From Macrosoma leucophasiata (taxonomy: Eukaryota > Arthropoda > Insecta > Lepidoptera > Hedylidae): a stretch of 64,000 bases of DNA. The notes under the pieces were generated by a model. It searched no databases, was not told the DNA's origin, and saw only the letters and a program-made list of their open reading frames with translations. A program made the position numbers and the translations under genes. Location: positions 20,186,001 to 20,250,000 of the forward strand of contig JAWQUS010000025.1 of NCBI GenBank assembly GCA_036365455.1, given 5' to 3'. This document shows positions 54,322 to 64,000 of this stretch, piece after piece. Numbering within the stretch: position 1 is the first letter of the stretch; the number at the start of each line of letters is the position of its first letter.

Positions 54322-55884
54322 TAAAATATATTTCATAAGCATGTGTTAATGCGAAATAATATAAAAACAATTATTTTTTTTTTCTTTAATTCTTTTATCG
54401 AAAGTAGCCGGATTCAGGAACTTTGATTATGCTAGTGTGCACCACGTATTGATGCCACTTACCAATCACTTACTCTCCGTGTAGCGTACATTTTGGCACT
54501 TTCATGGCATAAAAACTAACCTCAAAAGAATAAACCAACAATCCTCTTATTGCGTAAATTATGTTAAGCCGAGAGAGTTGAAATATCATCATCCTATTAT
54601 GTATACCTTTATAGCACCAGTAGCCTTAAAGTTCTATATTTTTATGAACAGTAGTTTATTAAATGTTAATCGTTATTACAACCTTTTTTCTTCAAGGTAT
54701 CTGTAGTTTTATTAGACAAGATCAATTCCATTTTATTAATCAATCTTGTTTATCTGTGAGGTTTGAGCGAGTCGTTCTAGAAGATTCGATTTCGAATACT
54801 CACGTTACACAGATCCTAACCATCATAAATATGCATCAGAAACACTTGGAATACTACTACTTTGCATATCTATCAATTTATTTGCTCAAAGATACGGAGA
54901 CGTGTTATACTGAGCGGGATTCTTATTCATTTACATTTTTTTATTGTAAATTCTAAAGAAAATCGAGTTTTGGAGCATAAAATATGACAAATAAAAATAA
55001 TGACTACACAATTCTAATAAAACTGTTATCGAAATAGTGGATTATACCATTTTTTTTCGTAAATAATATTTAGGATGTGACAACAGGAACCACTTATTTA
55101 ATTGGCTGATATAAATCTAAATAAATAATTTATACATAGCCCAGAAATCTGAATAACAAGATAATAAGAGTGCCATGATCGCGTGAACTTTTTGCCACAA
55201 ATTGGTGTCGCTTTGACACCAATTCCAGTGATCTATCAAATCTTGTCCATATTTGTATATGGACAATGCCGGTAAGCGAAACGTATTATAAGGTATTCTG
55301 AACCTTATCTAACGTTTCATTAGCTATTATCCCTGTACGAGTATGTAGAAGTGAATCAACAAACCGGCGAGATGCTTTCCTGACAGTTTGTAGCAAAATG
55401 CCATTTCTAATGTCTTGTTATTTAGATTTCTTTGTTAGCAACATACTGTTATTTCGATTTCTTTATTAACATTTTTTCCTGAAAATTGAAAGGTTCCTAA
55501 ATGTCAATATTATAAAGAACCACATTGATCGTTTTTCGGATATGTTTTTCAATAACTTAAAGGTGATGAACTCATTTACCATAACATCTACAGATGTTGC
55601 AGCAGAAATCTTATTAAAATGTCCATGACTACTCTAATCGACTACTAATACGGCAACAGTACCTACTAATAATCAATTTGCAATCAATTAATCAATCAAA
55701 ACTACATTATTTCCCTTCACAAAACTAATGTACATAATTACGAACGCAGGTACATAATTCGAGTGATAGGTATATTAATTACATAACAATAAACTGATAA
55801 AGATCAAAAATACACGTTTTGTAAGAAACTTGTGTCTATTTTGTTTACAAAACAATATAAACGTAGGTTTAGAAAATAAAGAAA
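54322..55884. other. Unique A+T-rich sequence
   Basis: No coding or repeat signal apart from a small inverted repeat at ~55200-55265 (TGGTGTCGC... GACACCA, and TCCATATTTGTATATGGA). Confidence 0.4.
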
Positions 55885-55965
55885 AAGCAAAAAGAAAAAT
55901 TTGACGGGCAGAAATCGAACCTGGGATAACCAGTCCAGCCGCTTTAGCCGCCGCGTAGGTTCGAA
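55885..55965 (-). repeat. Decayed second copy of the tRNA-like family
   Basis: AAAAAGAAAAATTTGACGGG, AAATCGAACCTGGGATAACC, AGTCCAGCCGC: the same order as 54105-54170 (AAGAAAAATTTGAC, CTCGAAC, AGTCCAGCCGC). The D-arm side diverges. Confidence 0.55.
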
Positions 55966-56213
55966 TAACCTAGTAGAGTAGATAAATTAATTTAAAAACG
56001 ATAAATTGTAAAAGATCTAAGAAATAATAATCGTATCTGTGTTATCCGTTCGCAAACCACATAAAAACACAGTAAAATACCCCATGACATTATGCACCAT
56101 ACCGTCGGAAACATTCGACGTCATTCTATCTTCAATGAATAATCAATTAAGCTTATTATTCATTAAGTTTAAATTTATAAGAACAGGTATTTAATATTTT
56201 GTATATTGTTTCA

Positions 56214-56399
56214 GATCGTGCCAGTAAGTGTGCGGTGGTGCATTATCGATAACTTTATAAATCGACCAGTTCTATCGATATGATTCGATAGAGTTGTGAA
56301 ATAATTCGTGTCCTATCCCGAATAATAAAATAAAGCTGGATTATTGACTAAGTGAAGTGTTCTGAGGAGCCACTCTATCCCAGCACCTGTTTTTTCTTG
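56214..56399 (+). promoter_or_regulatory. Candidate promoter with two DRE octamers and non-coding exon
   Basis: TATCGATA occurs at 56244-56251 and 56273-56280, with a further TTCGATAG half site. TATAAA lies at 56256-56261. The downstream sequence has no long frame and ends CTTG before GTAAGT at 56400, a good donor. TATCGATA is the DREF-binding DRE known from insect housekeeping promoters. Alternatively, AG at 56212-56213 would make this an internal 5' UTR exon. No target gene lies in the window. Confidence 0.45.
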
Positions 56400-56585
56400 G
56401 TAAGTTTTTTAATTTAATATTGGTGGATTATAGTATTACAACGATTACAACTGACATTTCAGATGTTCTGAACTGTATTACTTAAATTGTATTGAGCAAC
56501 ACATTTAGAACAACTATTAAAATTTAATTCAATGGCACCGTGAACAAAAAAACAGTCCAATGTGTACTATGAGCAGTTTTTAATA
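56400..56585. other. Spacer
   Basis: Possible start of an intron after the candidate exon. Nothing else. Confidence 0.3.
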
Positions 56586-56739
56586 CTAACCCCCTTATTC
56601 ATAAACGTATTTTAGCTAAAGTGTTGCTTGTCTCTTCTTTATCTTTTTCTATCCTGCACATTTGACAATGCAACTGACAAAGACAAAGCATTCTATAGCT
56701 CAAACGTATCTAATGTATGTTTATGACTAAGGGGGTTAG
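56586..56739. mobile_element. MITE, 154 bp, CTAACCCCCTTA ends
   Basis: CTAACCCCCTTATTCATAAA at the left and TTTATGACTAAGGGGGTTAG at the right are complementary with a small offset. It is common in Lepidoptera as far as I recall. A second copy at 57028-57345 is split by repeat A. Confidence 0.75.
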
Positions 56740-57027
56740 TTCGTTGAATTTAGATAAATGTTACCTAATATACCTACAGATTTGATTTTGTCAATTTTAA
56801 TAACATCATTATATTTATGTACCAGCGTGTATATTAGTGCGAGTTATATTTATTTCGCATTGATAGGTATTAATATCATTTAACTGCCATACAAGTATGT
56901 TTTTTAATCCCTTTCGAATAAATGTGATGGTATAGGGTAGGGTGTCAGAATAATATAGGATTATTATTTCGCTCCCTACCATAACTGCGCTGCATAGTTC
57001 TCCTATTTTCTTTAGTCAACTCAGAGG

Positions 57028-57345
57028 CCTTATTTATAACCATATTTTAGCCAGAGTTGCTAATTACTCTTTTGTCGATGTCTAATCTCTGTAATTTCCG
57101 GCACAGAGGCATAACACCTTAGGCCTCAGGAGTGATAACGCATCTGCATTTTGACCTTGGTCTTTTTGTGGGTGTCTCTAGGCGGCAGTCATCACTTAAC
57201 ATCAATGTGAACTGCATGCTTGTGTGCCACTTCTATGACATAAAAAAAAAACTATCTAACCCAATTGACAATTCAACTGACGAAGAAAAAGCATCGAAAT
57301 AGCTCTTCTTATCTGTTCCAGTCACTAATGACTATCGGGGGTCTT
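57028..57345. mobile_element. Second copy of the CTAACCCC MITE, split by repeat A
   Basis: Left half 57028-57087 (CCTTATTTATAACCATATTT, TAGCCAGAGTTGCTAATTAC) and right half 57255-57345 (ACAATTCAACTGACGAAGAA, ACTAATGACTATCGGGGG) align with the two halves of 56586-56739. Confidence 0.6.
57088..57251 (+). repeat. Repeat A, 3' part, inserted in a MITE
   Basis: From TCTGTAATTTCCGGCACAGA to a 10-base A-run. It lacks the 5' half. The intact MITE 350 bases upstream shows the empty site. Confidence 0.75.
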
Positions 57346-57613
57346 AAATTCCGTTCTCAGGAGGCCCAACCAAAGTTTTGTGTGTAAAGCTTTAATTCTT
57401 ATGTAACACAATAACTTAAAATTAAAATATCCACATACAAGACCGTTAATACAGGTAAATAGGTTTTTTAACAGAAACCGGTCGCTATCCGGCTGCTCGC
57501 GAAATTCCTCTTACTTTTTTCGCTTGTAAAACTTGTCAACCGTTTATTATCTTATTTTATGAGTGTAATAACTAAAATTATATACAATGATACCAAATAT
57601 CTTAAGTGATTGT
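57346..57613. other. Unique sequence
   Basis: Nothing recognised. Confidence 0.4.
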
Positions 57614-57775
57614 AGAAATTTACTGACATATCCATTTTCAAAAATGAGGTGAAGTGTATATTTGCCCCATGTAAACATTTTTGAAATCTAAAGTATCTAC
57701 ACTTTAGATTTCGAAAATGTTTACATGGGGCACACCTCACCTCATTTTTGAAAATGGATATGTCAGTAAATTTCT
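57614..57775. repeat. 162 bp hairpin with ~75-80 bp arms and 6-base loop
   Basis: Left arm 57614-57694 (AGAAATTTACTGACATATCC to GAAATCTAAAGT), loop ATCTAC, right arm 57701-57775. Pairing is near-perfect apart from an extra ~6 bases (around AGTGTATATTTG) in the left arm. Confidence 0.9.
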
Positions 57776-57884
57776 AACCTAACCCTTCTTTTACACGGGC
57801 AGAAGAAGAAGAATTTTAGAAATACATATGCCCACCAAACTGGAGCCAATATGAAACAAAAATCGCTTATGGCTGTGTGAAAGC

Positions 57885-58147
57885 GGCCATAGAACAACAC
57901 GGGCAACATGGGAGGCCCGCGTTGCTCTATGGCCAAATGGTAGTATCCATCACTACCGTGCGCCGGTTAGAATCGGTTAGATAGGCACCGTAATGACTAT
58001 CACAGAGAAATAACAACTTAGGACTCAGGGGGTGGCAACGCATTTGCATTTCGACCTATGGTTTTCGTGTACATGTCTATCGATGCTGCAGTCATCACTT
58101 AACATCCATGTGAAATGCACGCTTGTTTAAAACCTTCGTTACATAAA
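57885..58147 (+). repeat. 20 bp inverted repeat followed by repeat A
   Basis: GGCCATAGAACAACACGGGC (57885-57904) and its complement with two mismatches (57915-57934) form a short hairpin. It leads directly into a repeat A copy lacking the first ~70 bases (AATGGTAGTATCCATCACTA to AACCTTCGTTACATAAAA). Confidence 0.65.
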
Positions 58148-58682
58148 AGAATATTATTATGGCAATATTATTTGTACAGTAATTTTCTTGGCATATAAGG
58201 CAAGAAAGATAGGAATATGAGTCAATCCCGCATACCCTTCGGTATCTAGTCCTCCTAAAAAGTTTTAAAACGCCTCGGAATATAGCCCTGATGTGAAAAA
58301 TTAATAAATTAAAAAGTAAGTCAACATAAGGCACGCGTTACGTAAACCACGATGTGATTTTAATGTTAATTACAAGAAATTTCAATAAAAATTGCCAATT
58401 TGATTGCGAATGTGATCCGAACAGGTTAACATCGACCTTGGTCGGTTGACGCGGAGTCAGCGTATCAAATACAGCACAAATTGCTAACTCATTACCTACT
58501 AAATCAATGTCATACGTTTTTATGTCAACAATCGTTGTATTCTTTCCCATACAAACACAAGAGTACGTGGCAAAATATTTTGACACGCTAGGTGTGCTTA
58601 GTTTAGTTCCCTATGAGTGGTTTCATTCCTGAAATACCTATTTAAGTTTGTACATATTTTTTTATTGGACGCATGTAGACGA
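58148..58682. other. Unique sequence
   Basis: Nothing recognised. Confidence 0.4.
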
Positions 58683-58885
58683 TTCGTTCTCGAGACGGCC
58701 GTTGTCTTTCTATTTCACGGAGCAATCAGCGAGCGTATAGGTGGTATAGGTCTCTCAGCCTAAATACTTAAGCGACTGCCTCATGGAGACGGAGACTTTT
58801 GGCTTTGAACCTCTAATTTTTTATTTAGGGTGTTGCAAGGGCGGGTAAGACATATACGATTAGGGGAATAAACCTATCGCTCTAG
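58683..58885 (-). repeat. Jockey-type LINE 3' end, decayed
   Basis: CTCGAGACGGCCGTTGTCTT, GAGCAATCAGCGAGCGTATA, AAGACATATACGATTAGGGG align in order with 28970-29160. Confidence 0.6.
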
Positions 58886-59743
58886 TCGTCATTAAAAAAC
58901 ACAAAAAAAAAACAAATCAAAGAAAGTAATTGGCCTTCCACATTGAGTTTCCTTGCGCACTCGCTCCCACTCCATTAGCCTCGAAACACGCTCCTAATGT
59001 CTCGGGGCTGATATGCTCGGGGAACGAAGAGTATCGTACCACCGCCCCAGGCAGGTGGCCTGAGATTGTGGTACGGTGCTTGAAGAGCGCCAATCCAGTC
59101 CAGTTCAGAAATATTTTGTATGATGTTACCTTAAATATCAAGCCAAACAGGTCCCGTTTTTTTTTTTTGAACATACAGAACCCCAAAATCTATCTTGTTT
59201 ATCATTTCACAGTCCTGTATTTGTTACGTGTAGGTATCAGTGTTCATTGTGATTTTTCGAAAAGTACCAGTTTTAGTTGTAAATCAGTAAATTGTAATCG
59301 GTAATTAGCCAGATACTAGACTAGATAGACTTACAATTCAAAACATTCATTAGTATGTACTCAATGCCAAACTTTAATCTATCTAGTCTACGAATTGCGT
59401 AACTCATTCCAATAATGAAAGTCTACTATATTATAAATTCAATGATCTCTATTTCGCAATGCACTGTCAAAAAGCAAAAAGTTGTCAAACTGTTTTCAGA
59501 ATAAGTAATGTAACTAGAACACAGTATCCACAGCTGGTGACAGAAACCCGCGCCCGTACATTCACGTATTTAACGAACGATATAATATGTTAAGAATCGT
59601 CGAATTTTATTTCGTTTCTTTATGCGTAACCGCATGTAAAGAAACGAGACAAAACATTGCATTTAGGTTAAATAAGTTTAGGTGAAATTGTGTACCTAAA
59701 TATGAAAGTAAGGCCAATGTACGTATCGTTATGTAGTCTCATC
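58886..59743. other. Unassigned sequence with a GC-richer 150-base stretch
   Basis: Bases 58930-59105 are open on both strands and GC-richer than the surroundings (CCCCAGGCAGGTGGCCTGAG). I recognise no protein. It may be a fragment of a retroposon ORF or a processed sequence. The rest is A+T-rich. Confidence 0.35.
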
Positions 59744-60662
59744 CTTTTTTATATAACGAAGCAAACAAGCATGCAGTTCACATGGATGTTAAGTGATGAC
59801 AGCTGCCTGTAAACATTTACACAAGAACGTCTAGCGTTGCCACCCCTTTTACTTAGTTGTTATGTCTCTGTGATAGTTATTACGGTACATTATAATCCAA
59901 CTGGCACACGATAGCAATGAACACTACCATTTAGCGTCAGATAGATGAGACGGTACATTATAATCCAACTGGCACATGATAGCAATGAACACTACCATTT
60001 AGCGTCAGATAGATGAGTCGGTACATTATAATCCAACTGGCACACGATAGCAATGAACACTACCATTTAGCGTCAGATAGATGAGACGGTACATTATAAT
60101 CCAACTGGCACATGATAGCAATGAACACTACCATTTAGCGTCAGATAGATGAGTCGGTACATTATAATCCAACTGGCACACGATAGCAATGAACACTACC
60201 ATTTAGCGTCAGATAGATGAGTCGGTACATTATAATCCAACTGGCACATGATAGCAATGAACACTACCATTTAGCGTCAGATAGATGAGACGGTACATTA
60301 TAATCCAACTGGCACACGATAGCAATGAACACTACCATTTAGCGTCAGATAGATGAGTCGGTACATTATAATCCAACTGGCACACGATAGCAATGAACAC
60401 TACCATTTAGCGTCAGATAGATGAGACGGTACATTATAATCCAACTGGCACACGATAGCAATGAACACTACCATTTAGCGTCAGATAGATGAGACGGTAC
60501 ATTATAATCCAACTGGCACACGATAGCAATGAACACTACCATTTAGCGTCAGATAGATGAGTCGGTACATTATAATCCAACTGGCACACGATAGCAATGA
60601 ACAGTACCATTTGGCCACCAGATAGATGAGGTAATGCGGTGGTACCTACGCCCTCGAATCCC
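59744..60662 (-). repeat. Repeat A, inverted, expanded by an internal minisatellite
   Basis: It begins with the 3' end of repeat A (GCAAACAAGCATGCAGTTCA) and ends with its 5' region (GTAATGCGGTGGTACCTACG, CCCTCGAATCCC). The middle is replaced by the 68 bp array at 59883-60630, so a ~240 bp element has grown to ~920 bp. Confidence 0.85.
59883..60630. repeat. Minisatellite: eleven 68 bp units
   Basis: Units start CGGTACATTATAATCCAACT at 59883, 59951, 60019 and so on every 68 bases to 60563. Units differ mainly at two sites, CACACG or CACATG and GAGA or GAGT. The last unit differs (ACAGTACC, GGCCACC) and joins the rest of repeat A. There are no spacers, so it is not a CRISPR array. Confidence 0.97.
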
Positions 60663-61484
60663 TATACTGCAAGTTATTTCATGTAATAAGCCAAAATTAA
60701 CCAGCCATGAGAACAAAATTAAAAAAAAAGACAAGTAACTGTTTGGCTACAGATTACAGGAAAAACAATTCTATGGTATTTTAAGACACATAGGATCTCC
60801 CGAGAATAGAATTAAGAATCTCCCAATAACACGGAATTCTCTGAGCATGAGACCGACTCGCACTTGGCCGTTGGGTTACTAGAAAGATTCTTAACCGCGT
60901 GGCGTATTCGAAATTGAAAATGTGCTCAATATTTGTCAACCCTCCCTTCCTGTTATAAAAACTGTAATTAGCGATTCGTCTGTGTACTACCTAATATGCC
61001 TACCTAACTAAACAAATCTAGTTTAACGTTTTGGTAAATTTAACTAGACGTACAATTTCACCACATAACCTTGAACACTGCGCTCTGATTCAAGTATATT
61101 TTACCAATTTGTCGGAAATGCGGCGCGGCGTGATTAGCGTCAGTGCTACACGGTAATTACTGCCTCATGTGCTGGACGGATGTTAAATGTCCTTGCAACT
61201 ATCAAGGTCTTGGATATGTTAAGTTTATTGTCAATTAAAATACCTTATTTTAGCTGTTACCCAACAGCTAGAAATAATGTTTTTTTTAATTAAATAGATA
61301 ACAAATGGAAAGAATATTATGAATTTTTCTTCGCATTCTTAATTCATTTGCATATAAAGATATAACACACATAACATTGCAAAAAAAAAATCAAGATGTT
61401 CAAAATAGGTTACGTAAACATATTTTTATTTTTTTACGTAGGTAATGATGGTAACAAGCATTTTTATCATTTGTTTGCAGTATT
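60663..61484. other. Unique sequence with a repeat C scrap
   Basis: Bases 60840-60870 (CATGAGACCGACTCGCACTT) are the 3' end of repeat C. Nothing else recognised. Confidence 0.4.
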
Positions 61485-61815
61485 CAAAGCGCGCATGGCC
61501 TGGCGACTGGTGTAGATCGTAAGCGATCTACTCGGTTTAGCACTACGGGCGCGGTCGGGTAGTGTGATGGGTGATCGCTAGTGGCAAATTAAATTCGCGT
61601 TTCTGTGCTTTGCACGTTAAGCCGTCGGTCCCAGTTGCTATCGATAGATAGCAGTCGTTAAACTTTGTCGGAGGCCTTATGGGCGGTTTGAAAACATCCG
61701 ACACCGGGTTGGCCACTAACCCACCCACCTCCACCAATCCGCATTGGAGCAGCGTGGTGGAGTAAACTCCAGCCCTCCCCCTAAAAAGGGGAGAGACTCT
61801 TGCCTAGCAGTGGGG
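61485..61815 (+). repeat. LINE 3' UTR-like fragment (GCGTGGTGGAGTAAACTCCA)
   Basis: CCGCATTGGAGCAGCGTGGT, AACTCCAGCCCTCCCCCTAA, GAGACTCTTGCCTAGCAGTG, in the order typical of a widespread lepidopteran non-LTR tail that ends near ...AGTGGGxxGTAT. The coding part is absent. The fragment is unusually GC-rich for the region. Confidence 0.55.
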
Positions 61816-61820
61816 CGTAT

Positions 61821-61928
61821 AATTGTAGAAATTAAGTTTGCGGATTCTCTCGCGTATACAACACCCCAAACTTCTTCTTATACCCGACGTTTCGGTCGCT
61901 AGAATCCGCAAACTTAATTTCTACAATT
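61821..61928. mobile_element. Foldback with perfect 28 bp arms
   Basis: AATTGTAGAAATTAAGTTTG (arm 61821-61848) and its exact complement 61901-61928 enclose 52 bases that contain CCCGACGTTTCGGTCGC. It directly follows the LINE tail. Confidence 0.85.
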
Positions 61929-62330
61929 AAAAAATTTTAGTAACACAAAGTTACAGCTCCACTAAACAACAAGCACTTTATACAATAACAGTGCTTCAAT
62001 ATTCGACTACATGAAGGCTAGTGCCAAAATAAGTCTTTATTCGACAACGCTGAAACGGGAATTGAGTTTTTACAATACTTTTTATCGAATCCGAATCGAA
62101 AAGCGTGCTCCTATAATCGGAACGTACACGAAATACGTGATTTCAGTATAAAAACGAATTAACGATATCTTACTTTGGGTAGTAATAATCGTGTAATTGT
62201 ATATTTATGTACCTAAACTGTGCCTACGGAGTAGTTATTTACGTACCGTTTGTTTATTATACTGTAATAAGAAGTGTTATTTCCCTTGTTTTTGTGCTCA
62301 AAGCGTGATTGTGTGAGCCAGTACTGACTT
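61929..62330. other. Unique sequence
   Basis: Nothing recognised. Confidence 0.4.
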
Positions 62331-62451
62331 AGGGCTCCCACACATAACTGCGAATTCGCATCGCATCGCAAATATCTGCGAACTCGCACGAATACATCGC
62401 CTGCGATGTGGCGTCGCATCGCATCGCATCGCAGATTTGTGTGACCGCCCT
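62331..62451. mobile_element. MITE rich in GCATCGCATC, copy 2 (inverted)
   Basis: AGGGCTCCCACACATAACTG to TTGTGTGACCGCCCT. It is the reverse complement of 45389-45506 with good identity, and it has TA-type flanks. Confidence 0.78.
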
Positions 62452-62734
62452 AAGCCTACAAATGAGCCTACAGAATATAAAAATACCGACTTTTTATGCA
62501 ATGGTGGCATAGTCACCTAGATGTTTAAATGTGTGCGTGAAATTGTTTTTGTATTTTGTTTAAGTCAAGGTGTGAGTTTCGTAGTTATTCGTAGTAATAA
62601 ACGATTTTGTAGTGAGCGTGTGTGTCGCACACATTTCCCCCCGTAAAAAATGACAGACTGTTTTGCATCGGTCACAAACGCTATGGCTACTCCCCTCCGG
62701 TCCGCCGCGGCCGGTAGCCCGTGTTGCTCTATGA
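62452..62734. other. Unique sequence with a GC-rich patch
   Basis: Bases 62690-62735 (GGTCCGCCGCGGCCGGTAGC, CCGTGTTGCTCTATG) share GTTGCTCTATG with 57918-57931, also next to a repeat A copy. Confidence 0.4.
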
Positions 62735-62945
62735 ATGGTGGAAAACAAGCGCGCAGCTCACAGATGTTAAGTGATGTCTACAGCCTATAGACATCTACAC
62801 AAATACCAGAGGTCAAAATGTAGATGCGTTGCCACCTCTGAAACCTCAGTTTTTGTCTCTGTGATGGTTATTATGGGGCCATACATTACCACCTAACCGG
62901 AACACAGTAGTACTGAACACTACCTTTTGGCGGCAGTTAAATTAC
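62735..62945 (-). repeat. Repeat A, inverted, 5' end missing
   Basis: GTGGAAAACAAGCGCGCAGC, CAGCCTATAGACATCTACAC, GGAACACAGTAGTACTGAAC, CTTTTGGCGGCAG. Mariner copy 4 begins 15 bases later. Confidence 0.7.
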
Positions 62946-62959
62946 GTGATAACATAATA

Positions 62960-63976
62960 GGTTGGGGAAAAAGTCTTTTCGCATTATAGTATGTATGAAC
63001 TTGTAATAAAATCTCTTTGGCTGTAGTATTTGTATCTGGCTGGTTTTGGTATCATTGAAAGTTAAAATTTTAAAGAACATAATTCCAAAATTCAAATTAG
63101 GCAAATGTGTGATTTTCATTTGTTTTTCGTACTGTCAAGATGAGTGAATCTAATGAAGAAATTCGATACATTTTAAAATTTTACTACAAAAAACTGTAAA
63201 AATGCAACGCAAGCCGCGAAAAAAATTTGCGATTTTTATGGACCTAGTGCAGTGTCTGTGAGAGTAGCACAATTTGGTTTAAGCGTACAATCCGGAAATT
63301 TTGATGTCAAAAATGCACCTCGCTCTGGTCGCCCTATTACGGATAAAATGGATGCCATTTTGGAAAAAGTGGAGCAAGATCGACATATCAGTAGTTACGA
63401 CGTAGCTGAAGAACTGAGAATTGATCACAAAACAGTTTTGGCGCATTTGAAAAAAGCTGGGTACAAAAAAAAGCTCGATATTTGGGTACCTCACGAGCTC
63501 ACTGAAAGAAACCTAATGAACCATGTACTCATTTGTGATTCTTTATTACGACGTAATGAAACCGAATCATTTTTCATTTCACCGAAGAAGCTGATAACTG
63601 GTGATGAAAAGTGGATCACGTACGACAAGAACGTGCGAAAAAGGTCGTGGTCAAAGGCCGGTCAGGCTTCACAGACTGGCGAAACCCGGGTTAACTCGCA
63701 ATAAGGTGATGTTGTGTGTATGGTGGGATTGGAAGGGCATTATTCATTATGAGCTATTACCACCAGGCAGAACTATTGATTCTGAACTCTACTGCGAACA
63801 ACTGATGTGATTAAGCAAGAAGTTGAGAGAAAGCGGCCGGAATTGATCAACAGAAGGGGTGTGGTGTTTCATCATGATATCGCTAGACCTCACACATCTA
63901 TAGCCACTCAGCAATTTAATTAAGAGAGTTTGGCTGGGAGGTGTTAATGCATCCGCCGTATAGTCCTGACCTTGCT
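62960..63976 (+). pseudogene. mariner copy 4, 3'-truncated, inactive
   Basis: The 5' end GGTTGGGGAAAAAGTC is preceded by TA (62958-62959). The transposase starts MSESNEEIRY at 63140, then stops early (TGTAAAAATG, 63195-63205). It resumes as a 150-codon frame from 63252 that includes RIDHKTVLAHLKKAGYKKKL and TGDEKWITYD, but has an 8-base insertion near 63573, a deletion before GETRV at 63679 and a lost base at 63808. The second catalytic motif is HHDIARPH. Homology ends near 63976, before the 3' end. Confidence 0.88.
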
Positions 63977-64000
63977 GAAACGCACTAGCGGTTAGCCGCG

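Noticed and set aside
59883..60630. Regular 68-base array considered as CRISPR
   Set aside because: Units are contiguous with no unique spacers, and the DNA is from an insect nucleus. It is a minisatellite.

Overview
This is eukaryotic nuclear DNA from an insect, most probably a moth or butterfly (Lepidoptera). The evidence is an A+T-rich background, short GT-AG exons in long repeat-filled introns, many tRNA-headed and A-tailed SINE-like elements, mariner copies, Helitron-like elements ending in CTAGT, a jockey-type LINE and many foldback MITEs. Nothing in it looks bacterial: there are no operons, ribosome binding sites or CRISPR arrays. Family names for repeats rest on motifs and on comparison of copies inside the window, because no database could be searched.

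One protein-coding gene is well supported. Nine exons on the + strand between 3 and 12934 encode the last 454 residues of a major facilitator superfamily transporter of the SLC18B1 (vesicular polyamine transporter-like) group. All splice phases agree, and the reading frame stays open to a stop at 12932-12934, with a polyadenylation signal at 13070-13075. The first exons lie upstream of the window. Its introns carry a truncated mariner, two copies of the main A-tailed repeat, Helitron-like elements and several MITEs.

From 13.1 to 64 kb I find no convincing coding exon of a host gene. Two stretches could be promoters with non-coding first exons of genes that continue outside the window: a GC-rich island at 41340-41510, and a segment at 56214-56399 with two perfect TATCGATA motifs, a TATAAA box and a GTAAGT donor. 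The rest is a dense mosaic of mobile-element relics. It holds four dead mariner copies; about 20 copies or fragments of one ~280 bp A-tailed SINE-like repeat (called repeat A here); a tRNA-derived SINE with intact A and B boxes; jockey-type and other LINE 3' ends; and about ten MITEs with terminal inverted repeats.

The most unusual items are: a 236 bp element whose perfect 33 bp terminal inverted repeats enclose a tRNA-like sequence (54086-54321); a minisatellite of eleven 68 bp units that grew inside a repeat A copy (59883-60630); a mariner with 79 bp inverted ends that its sister copies lack on the 5' side (37413-38676); a large foldback whose arms flank a repeat A copy (51582-52293); near-perfect hairpins at 46334-46396 and 57614-57775; and an unclassified ~225 bp element present twice, once cleanly inserted into a LINE tail (45765-45989).
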